This document shows, piece by piece, positions 9,041-17,770 of a DNA stretch of 64,000 bases. The notes beneath the pieces were generated by a model. That model made no database searches, had not been told where the DNA came from, and saw only the letters and a program-made list of their open reading frames with translations. A program made the translations under genes and the position numbers. Location of the stretch: contig NZ_MSZX01000003.1 in the NCBI RefSeq assembly GCF_002021565.1, positions 545,440 through 609,439 of the forward strand, in the 5' to 3' direction. This DNA comes from Paenibacillus selenitireducens. Lineage in GTDB: Bacteria > Bacillota > Bacilli > Paenibacillales > Paenibacillaceae. Each line of letters opens with the position of its first letter. Position 1 is the stretch's first letter.

Positions 9041-10309
9041 TTAACAATCTACGACGGAAGCGGCAGGCTTCTCCACTTTTCTGAACATGTAGTAGTACAT
9101 CGCAGAAGCACTAATATATAGGACACCTGTCATACAGAACGTGAGCACATATCCCCAATACGTTCCATAGCTGGTTAAGAGATGCGATTGAACCGGCCCC
9201 ATCGTTGCCCACCCCATCATGAAGGCGGTCTGGGTTAACGAATTCGCAATGCCCCGTCGGCTATCGGATACGCGATCCACCATAATGGAGGATTGAATGG
9301 GATTCGCCGCATTCATCAAGGCTTGCCGGAATAAGAAGCTGATACAGGCAACGAGAAAGACATTGGTGAACCCTGTTAAGAGCAGGAACGGCAAGGATAA
9401 CATTTGAAAATAAACGACGGCGCGTACTTGCCCCACACGTCTTGCTAGGGAAGGGCCGATCAACATAGATACAATGGTCATGACTTGTCCTAATGAGATC
9501 AGAATTCCCACAGAGGTCAGGGATACCGAGAATCGGTTCGTGAAATATAAGTTGAGATAAGGTACGACAAGACCTGAGCCGAAGCCCACAAGTAACTGTG
9601 CGAACGTAAACTTGAGAATGGATTTCCAATCTTCCCGAGCGTCTACGGAAGATGCAGCAGCTACTGCGGGAGAGGGTTCTTCCTCGTGCATCTTCTGGGC
9701 ATCGGATTCTCTCACGAAGAAGAGTGGGATAAACCCAATGAAGGTCGCCGCTCCACCAACCATGAGCACGATCTGTAGACTATGGACATCGCTCATGCCG
9801 GCCCCCTGAAGCAAGTCAGCGAAGAATCCTCCGCCGATGCTTCCAAGCACCTGTGCAGCTAACCCCAAGGCAAAATGAATGCTGAATAATTTAAGCCGTT
9901 GGGCTTTGTCCGCATTTTCGGCGAGAAAGGGAACCGCGATGATCTGAAAAAATGCGGTGAACAGTCCCGTAGCTACGGCAAAAACCATCAGTGAAGACTC
10001 TCCTGTCACGAAGGAACGCCCAATAAGACTGGCGCCAGTGAACAGGGCACCGATCATGAGCAGGCTTTTACGGCTTGTCCGATCTCCTAACAAACCGATA
10101 GGAATAAAGAGAAGCGCTGTAGCTAGGGACTGAACACTGACGATGGTGCCGTTCATATCCGCTTGGTAGCCCAGCGCTTGAATGTATAAATTATATAAGA
10201 CACTGAACATGCCGGTGCCGATTTGGAAGAGTACATTCGCAATGAAGAACATGCGAATATTTCGGTTCCAAAGCTTGAATTCCCGGGTAACTTGCTGTGC
10301 GAAGAGCAT
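9041..10309 (-). CDS. Major facilitator superfamily transporter
   Basis: A 422-residue protein with twelve predicted hydrophobic helices in two halves and a hydrophilic central loop (about residues 200-230, EEEPSPAVAAASSVDAREDW). The GDRTSRKSLLMIGALF segment after helix 2 is the MFS loop 2-3 signature. Probably a drug or metabolite exporter of the plasma membrane; the substrate cannot be inferred. ATG at 10309 follows GGAGGATTACC. An acetyltransferase gene follows on the same strand. Confidence 0.85.
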   Translation of the reverse strand: MLFAQQVTREFKLWNRNIRMFFIANVLFQIGTGMFSVLYNLYIQALGYQADMNGTIVSVQSLATALLFIPIGLLGDRTSRKSLLMIGALFTGASLIGRSFVTGESSLMVFAVATGLFTAFFQIIAVPFLAENADKAQRLKLFSIHFALGLAAQVLGSIGGGFFADLLQGAGMSDVHSLQIVLMVGGAATFIGFIPLFFVRESDAQKMHEEEPSPAVAAASSVDAREDWKSILKFTFAQLLVGFGSGLVVPYLNLYFTNRFSVSLTSVGILISLGQVMTIVSMLIGPSLARRVGQVRAVVYFQMLSLPFLLLTGFTNVFLVACISFLFRQALMNAANPIQSSIMVDRVSDSRRGIANSLTQTAFMMGWATMGPVQSHLLTSYGTYWGYVLTFCMTGVLYISASAMYYYMFRKVEKPAASVVDC

Positions 10310-10418
10310 GATGGTAATCCTCCAACGTTCTTGTAAGCTACCCTCATTGTAACAAGGGAAGTGTCCGGTGCATAGTTAAAAAATCCCAAATTATTCCTAT
10401 CTCAGGGTATCAACGCAC

Positions 10419-10964
10419 TTACTTTAGGATGGCCTTCTCAAAAATATGAAAGCCGCTCGCATGCTCGCCTTGATGGGTATATCCCAGCGAAGTGTAGAAC
10501 GAGAAGAGTTTCTCATTTGTCGCGATGCAATCCAGTCGAATGACGTCCTTGCCTTCGAAGCGAATTCCTTCGGATGCCCAGTTCATGATGGCTTCACCAA
10601 GCTGTGTGCCGGCATCGTTGCGATTGATCGCCAGGCGATGCAAGAATACCGCATTCGCAGGGTCGCGATCTCCCCAGAGTTCAAGATCCCATGCGCTAGG
10701 CTGCTGCAGGAGTATGACTACTCCGGCAAGGTCTCCACGCTCCACATGACGGAAGATGAACACGTCTCCACGTTCGATGGAATTCGCTGTTCCGTGTACA
10801 TCCTCTCCATCGATCAAGGAGCTCCATTGTGTAGATCCTTGACTAAGGAGCCATAATGCAGTTTGCTTCAATAATTGCATCACAGCCTCTGTATCGGCAG
10901 TTGTTGCTTGTTCAGCACGGATATGTGGTTTGACCCAGGGTGTCTTCATTGTAAATGATGGCAT
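10419..10964 (-). CDS. GNAT-family N-acetyltransferase
   Basis: A 181-residue acetyltransferase. Visible family features are the N-terminal RAEQATTADTEAVMQLL helix, the beta4 strand AVFLHRLAINR before the CoA loop, and LDCIATNEKLFSFYTSLGY, the usual closing GNAT motif. The open frame reaches 11003, but ATG at 10964 has GAGGAG about twelve bases upstream and removes an Arg-rich leader; ATG at 10949 (MKTPW) is also possible. Substrate unknown. It lies 110 bases upstream of the MFS gene on the same strand and may be transcribed with it. Confidence 0.82.
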   Translation of the reverse strand: MPSFTMKTPWVKPHIRAEQATTADTEAVMQLLKQTALWLLSQGSTQWSSLIDGEDVHGTANSIERGDVFIFRHVERGDLAGVVILLQQPSAWDLELWGDRDPANAVFLHRLAINRNDAGTQLGEAIMNWASEGIRFEGKDVIRLDCIATNEKLFSFYTSLGYTHQGEHASGFHIFEKAILK

Positions 10965-11099
10965 GATATTGCTTCGCTCCTCGCTTCTTCGACGTAAATT
11001 CAATATATAAGCAGTATAGCTTCTTCCTGTTCAATTTTAAATAAGAATGTGTTAAAAATCACACGATTAGCGCACCCTAAATCAGGAAGTTCCACTCAT

Positions 11100-11129
11100 T
11101 TGACATCAAATATTTTAGTGTAATATAAT
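11100..11129 (+). promoter_or_regulatory. Sigma-A promoter of the marR-exporter operon
   Basis: TTGACA at 11100-11105 and TATAAT at 11124-11129 are both perfect consensus boxes, with an 18-base spacer. The marR start lies 66 bases after the -10. A promoter this strong normally needs a repressor, which fits the palindrome overlapping its -10. Confidence 0.85.
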
Positions 11130-11142
11130 TAGATCATCTAAT
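11128..11142. promoter_or_regulatory. Palindromic operator, likely for the adjacent MarR regulator
   Basis: ATTAGATCATCTAAT is a perfect inverted repeat with 7-base arms around one base. It starts inside the -10 box and covers the expected transcription start. MarR proteins bind such AT-rich dyads and often repress their own operon; that this MarR binds here is inference from position. Confidence 0.7.
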
Positions 11143-11195
11143 ATATTGAATGCCTAAATAATTGGCAGTCTATGTAAGCAGGAGGTGATGTAGCC

Positions 11196-11672
11196 ATGAG
11201 TACAGAGACGACCGCCCAACAATTATTGCATGCTTTTATGCGCTTCAATAAGGCATATTGGCGTGGGGGGGGCGAATTGGAATTACGTAAGAGCGAAATG
11301 ACGCTGCTCTATTGTTTGGTTCGTGCCGAAGAGAAGGGGCAGCCGAACTTAAAAGTATCGGAGATCAGCAGGCTGCTCCACGTGACGTCGCCGACAGTTA
11401 CCCAGACCATTAACGAGCTTGAGCATAAAAAGCTTGTGCTGCGTCGAATGGATCCTCAGGATCGTCGGGCCGTACGCGTCGAAATGACGCCGCTTGGTCG
11501 GGAAATCCATACCAAGGCAGGATCTTCGTTTATGGCGACATTCCAGGGACTTATAGAATATCTTGGCGAAGAAGAAAGCAAGCTTCTGGCCGAATTATTA
11601 ACGAAGGTGTTCACCTATTATAAAGAACAAGATATTGCTTCGGATACGGCAATAGATTTGGATTGGAGATGA
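11196..11672 (+). CDS. MarR-family transcriptional regulator
   Basis: A 158-residue winged-helix regulator. The recognition region LKVSEISRLLHVTSPTVTQTINELEHK and the wing with RRMDPQDRRAVRVEMT (conserved D-x-R) are clear. AGGAGGTGATG lies before the ATG. It opens 8 bases ahead of the first exporter gene, so it is the first gene of a marR-ABC-ABC operon and is expected to repress it until a toxic ligand binds. Its promoter carries a matching palindrome. Confidence 0.93.
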   Translation: MSTETTAQQLLHAFMRFNKAYWRGGGELELRKSEMTLLYCLVRAEEKGQPNLKVSEISRLLHVTSPTVTQTINELEHKKLVLRRMDPQDRRAVRVEMTPLGREIHTKAGSSFMATFQGLIEYLGEEESKLLAELLTKVFTYYKEQDIASDTAIDLDWR

Positions 11673-11679
11673 AAGAGGC

Positions 11680-13407
11680 ATGTTGAAATTGTTCCGGTTT
11701 TTGAAGCCGTTCTGGCTTCCCATTACGTTCGTGCTTGTCGTTGTTTTTTTGCAAGCCTTATCGGATTTATACTTGCCGACATTAATGTCTGACATTGTAG
11801 ACACAGGGATTGTGCAAGGCGACACGAACTACATTATGAAAATAGGCGGCTTCATGCTATTGGTTGCAGCGGGAGGCGGCATTTGCGCGATTATTGGTAG
11901 TTTTATGTCAGCGAAAATCGCGGTAGGATATGGCCAAAATTTACGCGCTCGCGTATTTAAGCATGTAGGCAATTTTTCGCTGCAAGAGTTTGATAAAGTC
12001 GGAACGGCTTCGCTAATTACGCGGACCACCAATGATATTACCCAAGTACAGACAGTGCTTGTCATGATGATGCGGATCATGGTGTATGCCCCAATGATGT
12101 GTATTGGCGGATTAATTATGGCAATCAACAAGGATGCGCAGCTAACATGGGTACTGGCCGTCGTTATTCCGATTCTGGCACTGGCGATCTTCTTGGTGGC
12201 GAGTAAAGGGATTCCGCTCTTTAAGGCCATGCAAGTGAAGCTGGATAAGCTGAATCTCGTATTACGGGAAGGTTTGACAGGGATTCGAGTTATCCGTTCA
12301 TTCAATCGCGTGGATTACGAGAAGAAACGGTTCGGTGAAGCGAACCGTGATTTGACAGATACGGCGATCAAAGTAAACCGGATTATGGCTTTCCTGATGC
12401 CGGTCATGATGCTGGTGATGAACTTCTCCACCATCGCTATTATTTGGTTCGGCAGTAATCGGATTGATACGGGACATATGGAAGTTGGGGGTTTGATGGC
12501 ATTTATTCAATATGCAATGCAAATCATGTTCTCGCTTATCATGGTATCGATGATGTTCGTCTTAATTCCACGAGCCTCTGCTTCTGCGGTTCGTATCAAT
12601 GAGGTTTTGGATATGAAACCGGATATCAAAGATCCAGAGCGGACCACTCGAACGGATGGACGTAAAGGATACATTGAATTTAAGGATGTAACCTTCAGTT
12701 ATCCGGGAGCAGAACAGCCTGCGCTATCCCGTATTTCCTTCCAAGCCGCGCCAGGGCAAGTCACGGCGATCATTGGAGGAACGGGTTCCGGTAAATCCAC
12801 GTTGTTAAACATGATGCCTAGATTCTATGACGTAGAAAGCGGCAGTATTGAGATTGACGGTGTAGATGTTCGGGAGTTGACCCAAAGCGAATTGCGTTCC
12901 AAAATCGGTCTTGTGCCGCAGAAAGCCGTTCTTTTTACCGGCACGATCGCAGAGAATATCCGCTACGGCAAAGAAGAGGCGACGGATGAAGAAGTGAAGC
13001 ATGCGGCAGCCATCGCGCAAGCCACGGATTTCATTAGCGATATGAAAGACGGTTATGATTCCTTTATTGCACAAGGCGGTTCCAACGTCTCCGGGGGACA
13101 GAAACAACGCCTTGCCATTGCAAGAGCGTTAGTACGACGACCTGAGATCTATTTGTTCGATGATAGCTTCTCTGCACTCGATTTCAAGACAGATGCGAAG
13201 CTTCGTGAAGCCTTGAAGGGCGAGACGACAGATTCGACCGTTCTTATTGTTGCACAGCGGGTAAGTACGGTGATGGACGCGGATCAGATCATTGTGCTTG
13301 AGGAAGGTAAAATTGTCGGAAAAGGAACGCATCAAGAGCTTATGGATACATCTGAAGTATACCGCGAAATTGTATCCTCGCAGCTGTCAGAGGAGGAGAT
13401 CGCATGA
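11680..13407 (+). CDS. Heterodimeric ABC exporter subunit A, degenerate-site half
   Basis: A 575-residue half-transporter with six transmembrane helices then a nucleotide-binding domain. Walker A is GGTGSGKST (about residue 365), the signature is NVSGGQKQR (about 470) and Walker B is IYLFDDSFSALD. The residue after the Walker B Asp is Asp, not the catalytic Glu, the mark of the degenerate site in heterodimeric exporters such as BmrCD and TM287/288. Start ATG 11680 is preceded by GAAAGAGG. The last codons overlap the partner gene (ATGA at 13404). Likely drug or lipid export at the plasma membrane; substrate unknown. It has a close paralogue at 25657. Confidence 0.92.
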   Translation: MLKLFRFLKPFWLPITFVLVVVFLQALSDLYLPTLMSDIVDTGIVQGDTNYIMKIGGFMLLVAAGGGICAIIGSFMSAKIAVGYGQNLRARVFKHVGNFSLQEFDKVGTASLITRTTNDITQVQTVLVMMMRIMVYAPMMCIGGLIMAINKDAQLTWVLAVVIPILALAIFLVASKGIPLFKAMQVKLDKLNLVLREGLTGIRVIRSFNRVDYEKKRFGEANRDLTDTAIKVNRIMAFLMPVMMLVMNFSTIAIIWFGSNRIDTGHMEVGGLMAFIQYAMQIMFSLIMVSMMFVLIPRASASAVRINEVLDMKPDIKDPERTTRTDGRKGYIEFKDVTFSYPGAEQPALSRISFQAAPGQVTAIIGGTGSGKSTLLNMMPRFYDVESGSIEIDGVDVRELTQSELRSKIGLVPQKAVLFTGTIAENIRYGKEEATDEEVKHAAAIAQATDFISDMKDGYDSFIAQGGSNVSGGQKQRLAIARALVRRPEIYLFDDSFSALDFKTDAKLREALKGETTDSTVLIVAQRVSTVMDADQIIVLEEGKIVGKGTHQELMDTSEVYREIVSSQLSEEEIA

Positions 13408-15278
13408 GTAAGGAACGTGGTCATAAGCCCCGTGGTGGCGGCATGGGCGGTCCTGGCATGGGTATGGGGATGCCCGTGCAGAAAGCCAAAAATTTCAAAG
13501 GGACACTAAAACGATTAGTAGGCTATCTCAAGCCCCGCAAATATCAGCTCATTGCGGTGTTGATTACAGCGATTTTAAGTACTGTCTTTAGTATTGTGAG
13601 TCCGAAAATCATGGGTAAAGCAACAACCAGACTGTTCGAAGGCATGATGGCGAAGATGAAGGGCGTGCCGGGTGCCACCGTAGATTTCACGTACATCTGG
13701 CAAATTTTATTGGTTCTCGCGGGATTATATATCATTAGTGCCTTGTTTAGTTATTTGCAGCAATATATTATGGCAGGCGTATCCCAGAAAGTCGTGTACG
13801 ATATGCGGTCGCAAGTGAATGATAAGCTCAATCGGCTGCCGCTCAAATATTTTGACGGGCGTACCCATGGGGAAATCTTAAGCCGTGTTACGAATGATAT
13901 TGATAACATTAGTACGACCTTGCAGCAGAGCTTAACGCAGCTCATTACGTCGATTATTACCATTATCGGTGTTATTGTCATGATGCTGACGATTAGTCCG
14001 CTGCTTACCCTCATTACGATCATTACTTTGCCGCTCAGCTTCATCGCGACCATTCTGATCGCGAAGAAGTCGCAGGTGTATTTTGCCGCCCAACAGAAGA
14101 CCTTGGGGGAACTTAATGGTCATGTCGAAGAAATGTATACAGGTCATCGGATTATCAAGGCCTTTGGCCGGGAAGAGAACTCCCAGGAGAAATTCGATGA
14201 AATCAATGCGCAGTTGTACAACTCCGGTTGGCGTGCGCAGTTCATTTCCGGGATCATTATGCCATTGATGAGCTTTATTACGAATATTGGTTATGTCCTC
14301 GTCTGTGTCGTCGGTGGGGTGCTGGTTACGAAGAAAACTATTGAAATTGGGGACATTCAGGCCTTCATCCAATATGCAAGACAATTTGGCCAACCGATTG
14401 CGCAGACGGCGAATATCGCGAACATTATTCAATCGACGATTGCTTCGGCAGAGCGGGTGTTCGAGGTTCTAGATGAAGAGGAAGAAGTCGTTGAAGCGGA
14501 TCGTCCAAGCTTAATTGAAGAGCCAAAAGGCTACGTGGAATTCGAACATGTGAAGTTCGGCTACAAGCAAGATGAGCCGTTGATTGAGGATATGAACATT
14601 CACGTCGTACCGGGGCAGACGATTGCGATTGTAGGTCCGACAGGTGCGGGGAAAACAACGTTAATCAATCTGTTAATGCGCTTCTATGAAATTAATGGCG
14701 GTGAAATTTCCATTGATGGCGTGGATATCCGTGAGATGAGACGCAGCGACTTGCGCGGTATGTTCGGTATGGTATTGCAGGACACCTGGCTGTTCAACGG
14801 TACGATTCGGGACAATATCGCATATGGACGCGAAAATGCTTCAGAGACGGAAATCATCCGAGCAGCCAAAGCAGCGCATGCCGACTACTTCATTCGGACC
14901 TTGCCGGACGGTTATGATACGGTATTGAATGAGGAAGCTTCGAATATATCGCAAGGCCAGAAGCAGTTGCTCACCATCGCGCGTGCTATCCTTGCAGATC
15001 CAGCTATTCTGATTCTGGATGAAGCGACGAGCAGCGTAGATACACGGACGGAAGTATATATCCAGAAAGCCATGAATGAATTGATGAAAGGCAGAACAAG
15101 CTTTGTCATCGCCCATCGTCTTTCGACCATCCGTGATGCGGATTTAATTCTGGTGATGAATAAAGGCAGTGTCATTGAGCAGGGCAATCATGAAGAGCTG
15201 ATGGCACAAGGCGGATTCTATGCCGACCTATATAACAGCCAATTTGCCGGTAAAATGATAGAAATTGACGCCGTATAA
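13404..15278 (+). CDS. Heterodimeric ABC exporter subunit B, catalytic half
   Basis: A 624-residue half-transporter and partner of the preceding protein. A Gly/Met-rich tail (GGGMGGPGMGMGMP) precedes the six-helix membrane domain. Walker A is GPTGAGKTT (about residue 410), Walker B ends ILILDEATSS with the canonical catalytic Glu, and the signature is NISQGQKQL with Gln for the usual second Gly. The composite site made of this Walker A/B and the partner's SGGQ signature should hydrolyse ATP, while the other site is weak. Start codon overlaps the previous stop by four bases. Paralogue at 27381. Confidence 0.92.
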   Translation: MSKERGHKPRGGGMGGPGMGMGMPVQKAKNFKGTLKRLVGYLKPRKYQLIAVLITAILSTVFSIVSPKIMGKATTRLFEGMMAKMKGVPGATVDFTYIWQILLVLAGLYIISALFSYLQQYIMAGVSQKVVYDMRSQVNDKLNRLPLKYFDGRTHGEILSRVTNDIDNISTTLQQSLTQLITSIITIIGVIVMMLTISPLLTLITIITLPLSFIATILIAKKSQVYFAAQQKTLGELNGHVEEMYTGHRIIKAFGREENSQEKFDEINAQLYNSGWRAQFISGIIMPLMSFITNIGYVLVCVVGGVLVTKKTIEIGDIQAFIQYARQFGQPIAQTANIANIIQSTIASAERVFEVLDEEEEVVEADRPSLIEEPKGYVEFEHVKFGYKQDEPLIEDMNIHVVPGQTIAIVGPTGAGKTTLINLLMRFYEINGGEISIDGVDIREMRRSDLRGMFGMVLQDTWLFNGTIRDNIAYGRENASETEIIRAAKAAHADYFIRTLPDGYDTVLNEEASNISQGQKQLLTIARAILADPAILILDEATSSVDTRTEVYIQKAMNELMKGRTSFVIAHRLSTIRDADLILVMNKGSVIEQGNHEELMAQGGFYADLYNSQFAGKMIEIDAV

Positions 15279-15287
15279 ATAAAATTA

Positions 15288-15329
15288 AGCCTTAGCCCTG
15301 ATATGGAGGGGTTAAGGCTATTTTTTTAT
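15288..15329 (+). terminator. Intrinsic terminator of the marR-exporter operon
   Basis: AGCCTTA at 15288-15294 pairs with TAAGGCT at 15313-15319, with additional CCC/GGG pairing inside, followed by ATTTTTTTATT. It sits 10 bases after the stop of subunit B. Confidence 0.9.
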
Positions 15330-15384
15330 TCGGAGCTAATCCCGGCTTGGAATTAAAGATATGCTAACTTTTTCATCAAAGGGC

Positions 15385-15413
15385 TTGTATTTTTTGGGTA
15401 GGGGTCATACATT
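15385..15413 (+). promoter_or_regulatory. Probable promoter of the endonuclease/phosphatase-fold gene
   Basis: TTGTAT at 15385-15390 and TACATT at 15408-15413 are separated by 17 bases. The predicted start would lie about 35 bases before the chosen ATG at 15456. Confidence 0.5.
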
Positions 15414-15455
15414 AACATTGATATGAATTACCGATGGGATTGGAGATGTATCGGA

Positions 15456-16334
15456 ATGAACCAATTGGAAATGGAACACGAAATGAGATGTATGTCCTTC
15501 AATATTAAGAATGGCTACGACAACGAGGGCGTGGATGGCTGGCCGTCGCGCGCGACGATGGTGGCGGGGATGATTCGATTCCATCGTCCAGATGTCGCAG
15601 GATTGCAAGAGGTATTGTATAACCAACTGGAAGATCTGGAACGCCTGCTCCCGGAATACGGTTTTATTGGTGTCGGTCGGGATGATGGGGAGAAGGCGGG
15701 AGAGTTCATGAACATCCTTTATCGCAAACAGCGCCTCGAATTGCTGGGCTCCGGCACATTCTGGCTGTCTGAGCAACCAGACAAGCCTGGCGCGATGGGT
15801 TGGGATGCAGCATGCGCGCGTACAGTAACTTGGGCAAAGCTCAAGGATAAGCGGGACGGAGCAGAATTCCTCCATGTCAATACACATTTCGATCATATGG
15901 GCGTGGTGGCCGTCGAACAGAGCGCCCATTTGTTGGTTGAGCGGGTTACTCAGCTTGCGGGCTCTTCTCCGGTTATGATTACGGGAGACTTCAACTGTAC
16001 CTCCGATTCCGTGCCGTATCGTATTCTATGCCAACGTGGAGAACAACGCATTCCGTTGAATGATGCCTCTGCTGTGGCAGATTATCATCACTTCGGGCTG
16101 AGCTTCACGTTCCATGATTTCGATCGAAAAGAAATGGCATCGCAGATGTTCCCTGAGCAATATCATCATGACCATGCACCTGGGTTGGAATTCGATTCGC
16201 CGATTGATTTTATTTTCGTCAATGATCTTGTGAAGGTACAGAGCTTCGGGATCCTCGCGGATCATCAGGGAGGCAAGTTTCCTTCGGATCATTTGCCGAT
16301 CCTTGCCGATGTAGCATGGAAGCTGGAACGATAG
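15456..16334 (+). CDS. Endonuclease/exonuclease/phosphatase-family hydrolase
   Basis: A 292-residue metal-dependent phosphoesterase fold. Conserved positions visible in order are SFNIKN (Asn), GLQEV (metal-binding Glu), NTHFDH (catalytic His), ITGDFNC (Asp/Asn) and PSDHLPI near the end (Asp-His pair). Family members act on nucleic acids, phosphoinositides or other phosphodiesters; which one cannot be told here. There is no signal peptide. The frame extends upstream to ATG 15423, but ATG 15456 has TTGGAG ten bases before it. It is a single gene between two terminators. Confidence 0.85.
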   Translation: MNQLEMEHEMRCMSFNIKNGYDNEGVDGWPSRATMVAGMIRFHRPDVAGLQEVLYNQLEDLERLLPEYGFIGVGRDDGEKAGEFMNILYRKQRLELLGSGTFWLSEQPDKPGAMGWDAACARTVTWAKLKDKRDGAEFLHVNTHFDHMGVVAVEQSAHLLVERVTQLAGSSPVMITGDFNCTSDSVPYRILCQRGEQRIPLNDASAVADYHHFGLSFTFHDFDRKEMASQMFPEQYHHDHAPGLEFDSPIDFIFVNDLVKVQSFGILADHQGGKFPSDHLPILADVAWKLER

Positions 16335-16358
16335 ATCGATTTTCATGGATATCGATAA

Positions 16359-16399
16359 ACAAACCCCAACCCCCGATTAGATAAGGGATTGGGGTTTGT
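16359..16399. terminator. Bidirectional terminator between convergent genes
   Basis: ACAAACCCCAA at 16359-16369 is the exact complement of TTGGGGTTTGT at 16389-16399, and further CCCC/GGG pairing lies inside. It separates the phosphoesterase-fold gene from the DUF438 gene on the other strand. Confidence 0.8.
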
Positions 16400-16400
16400 T

Positions 16401-17657
16401 CTATGAGGATAATATTCGTTTTTGGCCTTCAAGCTCCCGAATCGGCGCAATATTTTGAGTAAATTCTAAGGTGCCCTGATAGTTCCCTTCTTCATCCCGA
16501 ACAGCGAAGTATCGGATAAAGACGAACTTATCTTGGATTGGGATCCAAAAATCCTCGACATCCTTGGTTCCGGCCTTAAATTCCGCTAATAGTTGATTAA
16601 CCACATGAACGCTTTGAGGCGGATGGCAGTTCTGTACCGTACGTCCGATGACGGCTTTGGTTCGTGCAAAAATTCGCTCTTTGCCGTGGGAGAAGTATCG
16701 AACCACATCATCCTGATCAATGAAAGTAATATCAACGGGCAAATGGTTCATCATCAGTTCCAATTGCTTAACAGATAGGATGCCCGTTTCCAAACGAATA
16801 TACCCGTCTGAAGCAGGTTGATCAACGGCTTCTTCGAAAGGGACTCCCTCAAGGGGATGGCGTATCGGCTTCCATTCCGTCGTTGGGGCTGTTAAGCAGA
16901 ATCCGATTTCCGCGCTTTCCTGCGCGATTTTGAGCCATTCGTCTTCTGTCAGTGTCTCTAATGCCATAGGGAATAGAATGTTTTCTTCTTTGAAAATCAT
17001 TTGCGTGACTTCCCGAATCGCAATCTCCATAGACTCGACGACGGCTTGCTTGTCTCCGTTATATTCAAATAGTTGACCGCGCACTTCTTTAATAACACTT
17101 CGAATCATATCATCAACGCCCCACATCACTTTGGAGGGCCCGTTGATTCCGTATTTCTCAAGATAAGGGAATAGCAAGTTTTCTTTTCGGCTGTAGTGTT
17201 TATCAACGTCCAACAGTAGATTAAGGTCCTCAATTAATTTAAAGATATGTTCTTTGGAATCCTCTTTCTGGAATTGCTCCAGATGCAATTGGATTTTGAA
17301 ATTAACAAGCAAATCAATTTCTTTATTTTCTATTTTGAAGGTATGAATGGGATGGCCCGGCTGATCTTCAGGTCGGTCGGAACGATGAATCTGATCAATA
17401 GATCCTTCGAAGATCGAAGCGTGAACAGAACAGAGCCGCTGCACCTCAGATACAGGGATCCCCTCTTCTTTCATCAGTGCTTCTTCCAATTGGGAGATTT
17501 CTGCGACGCTAATGTTGCCGACCGCTTGCTTAAATCGTTCGCGAACGGCTTCTTCAGGTGCTCCTTGATGGAGTTGCTTGATGATGTCCTTCAATATATG
17601 TTGGCGTTCGGATTGAACCTTTGCCTGTTGTTCGCGGTTATTTATCATTTCACTCAT
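16401..17657 (-). CDS. DUF438/hemerythrin/PAS domain protein
   Basis: A 418-residue cytoplasmic protein in three parts: an N-terminal DUF438 segment (about 1-85), a hemerythrin HHE-like four-helix region (about 95-240, with HPIHTFKIENKEI, HYSRKENLLFPYLE and FKEENILFPMALE supplying candidate iron ligands), and a C-terminal PAS domain (about 290-410, DVVRYFSHGKERIFARTKAV). Hemerythrin domains bind di-iron and often sense oxygen or nitric oxide or take part in iron-sulfur repair. ATG at 17657 follows GGAGGGCATCCCG. An FNR-like palindrome lies 70-85 bases upstream, consistent with control by oxygen. The exact role is not known. Confidence 0.85.
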   Translation of the reverse strand: MSEMINNREQQAKVQSERQHILKDIIKQLHQGAPEEAVRERFKQAVGNISVAEISQLEEALMKEEGIPVSEVQRLCSVHASIFEGSIDQIHRSDRPEDQPGHPIHTFKIENKEIDLLVNFKIQLHLEQFQKEDSKEHIFKLIEDLNLLLDVDKHYSRKENLLFPYLEKYGINGPSKVMWGVDDMIRSVIKEVRGQLFEYNGDKQAVVESMEIAIREVTQMIFKEENILFPMALETLTEDEWLKIAQESAEIGFCLTAPTTEWKPIRHPLEGVPFEEAVDQPASDGYIRLETGILSVKQLELMMNHLPVDITFIDQDDVVRYFSHGKERIFARTKAVIGRTVQNCHPPQSVHVVNQLLAEFKAGTKDVEDFWIPIQDKFVFIRYFAVRDEEGNYQGTLEFTQNIAPIRELEGQKRILSS

Positions 17658-17726
17658 CGGGATGCCCTCCAGTATTGAGATGTAATTAGCTTTGACCTAA
17701 CCATAACAAAGGAGGAGCAGAAGAGG

Positions 17727-17742
17727 TTTGATTCAAATCACA
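17727..17742 (-). promoter_or_regulatory. FNR/CRP-family-like binding site before the DUF438 gene
   Basis: On the minus strand the site reads TGTGATTTGAATCAAA, matching nine of ten fixed positions of the Bacillus Fnr pattern TGTGA-N6-TCACA. Its centre lies about 77 bases upstream of the DUF438 start codon. The link with an oxygen- or NO-responsive protein makes the site credible; no fnr gene is in the window. Confidence 0.5.
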
Positions 17743-17770
17743 TTTTTAAAATATTATATTTCCTTTCCGT

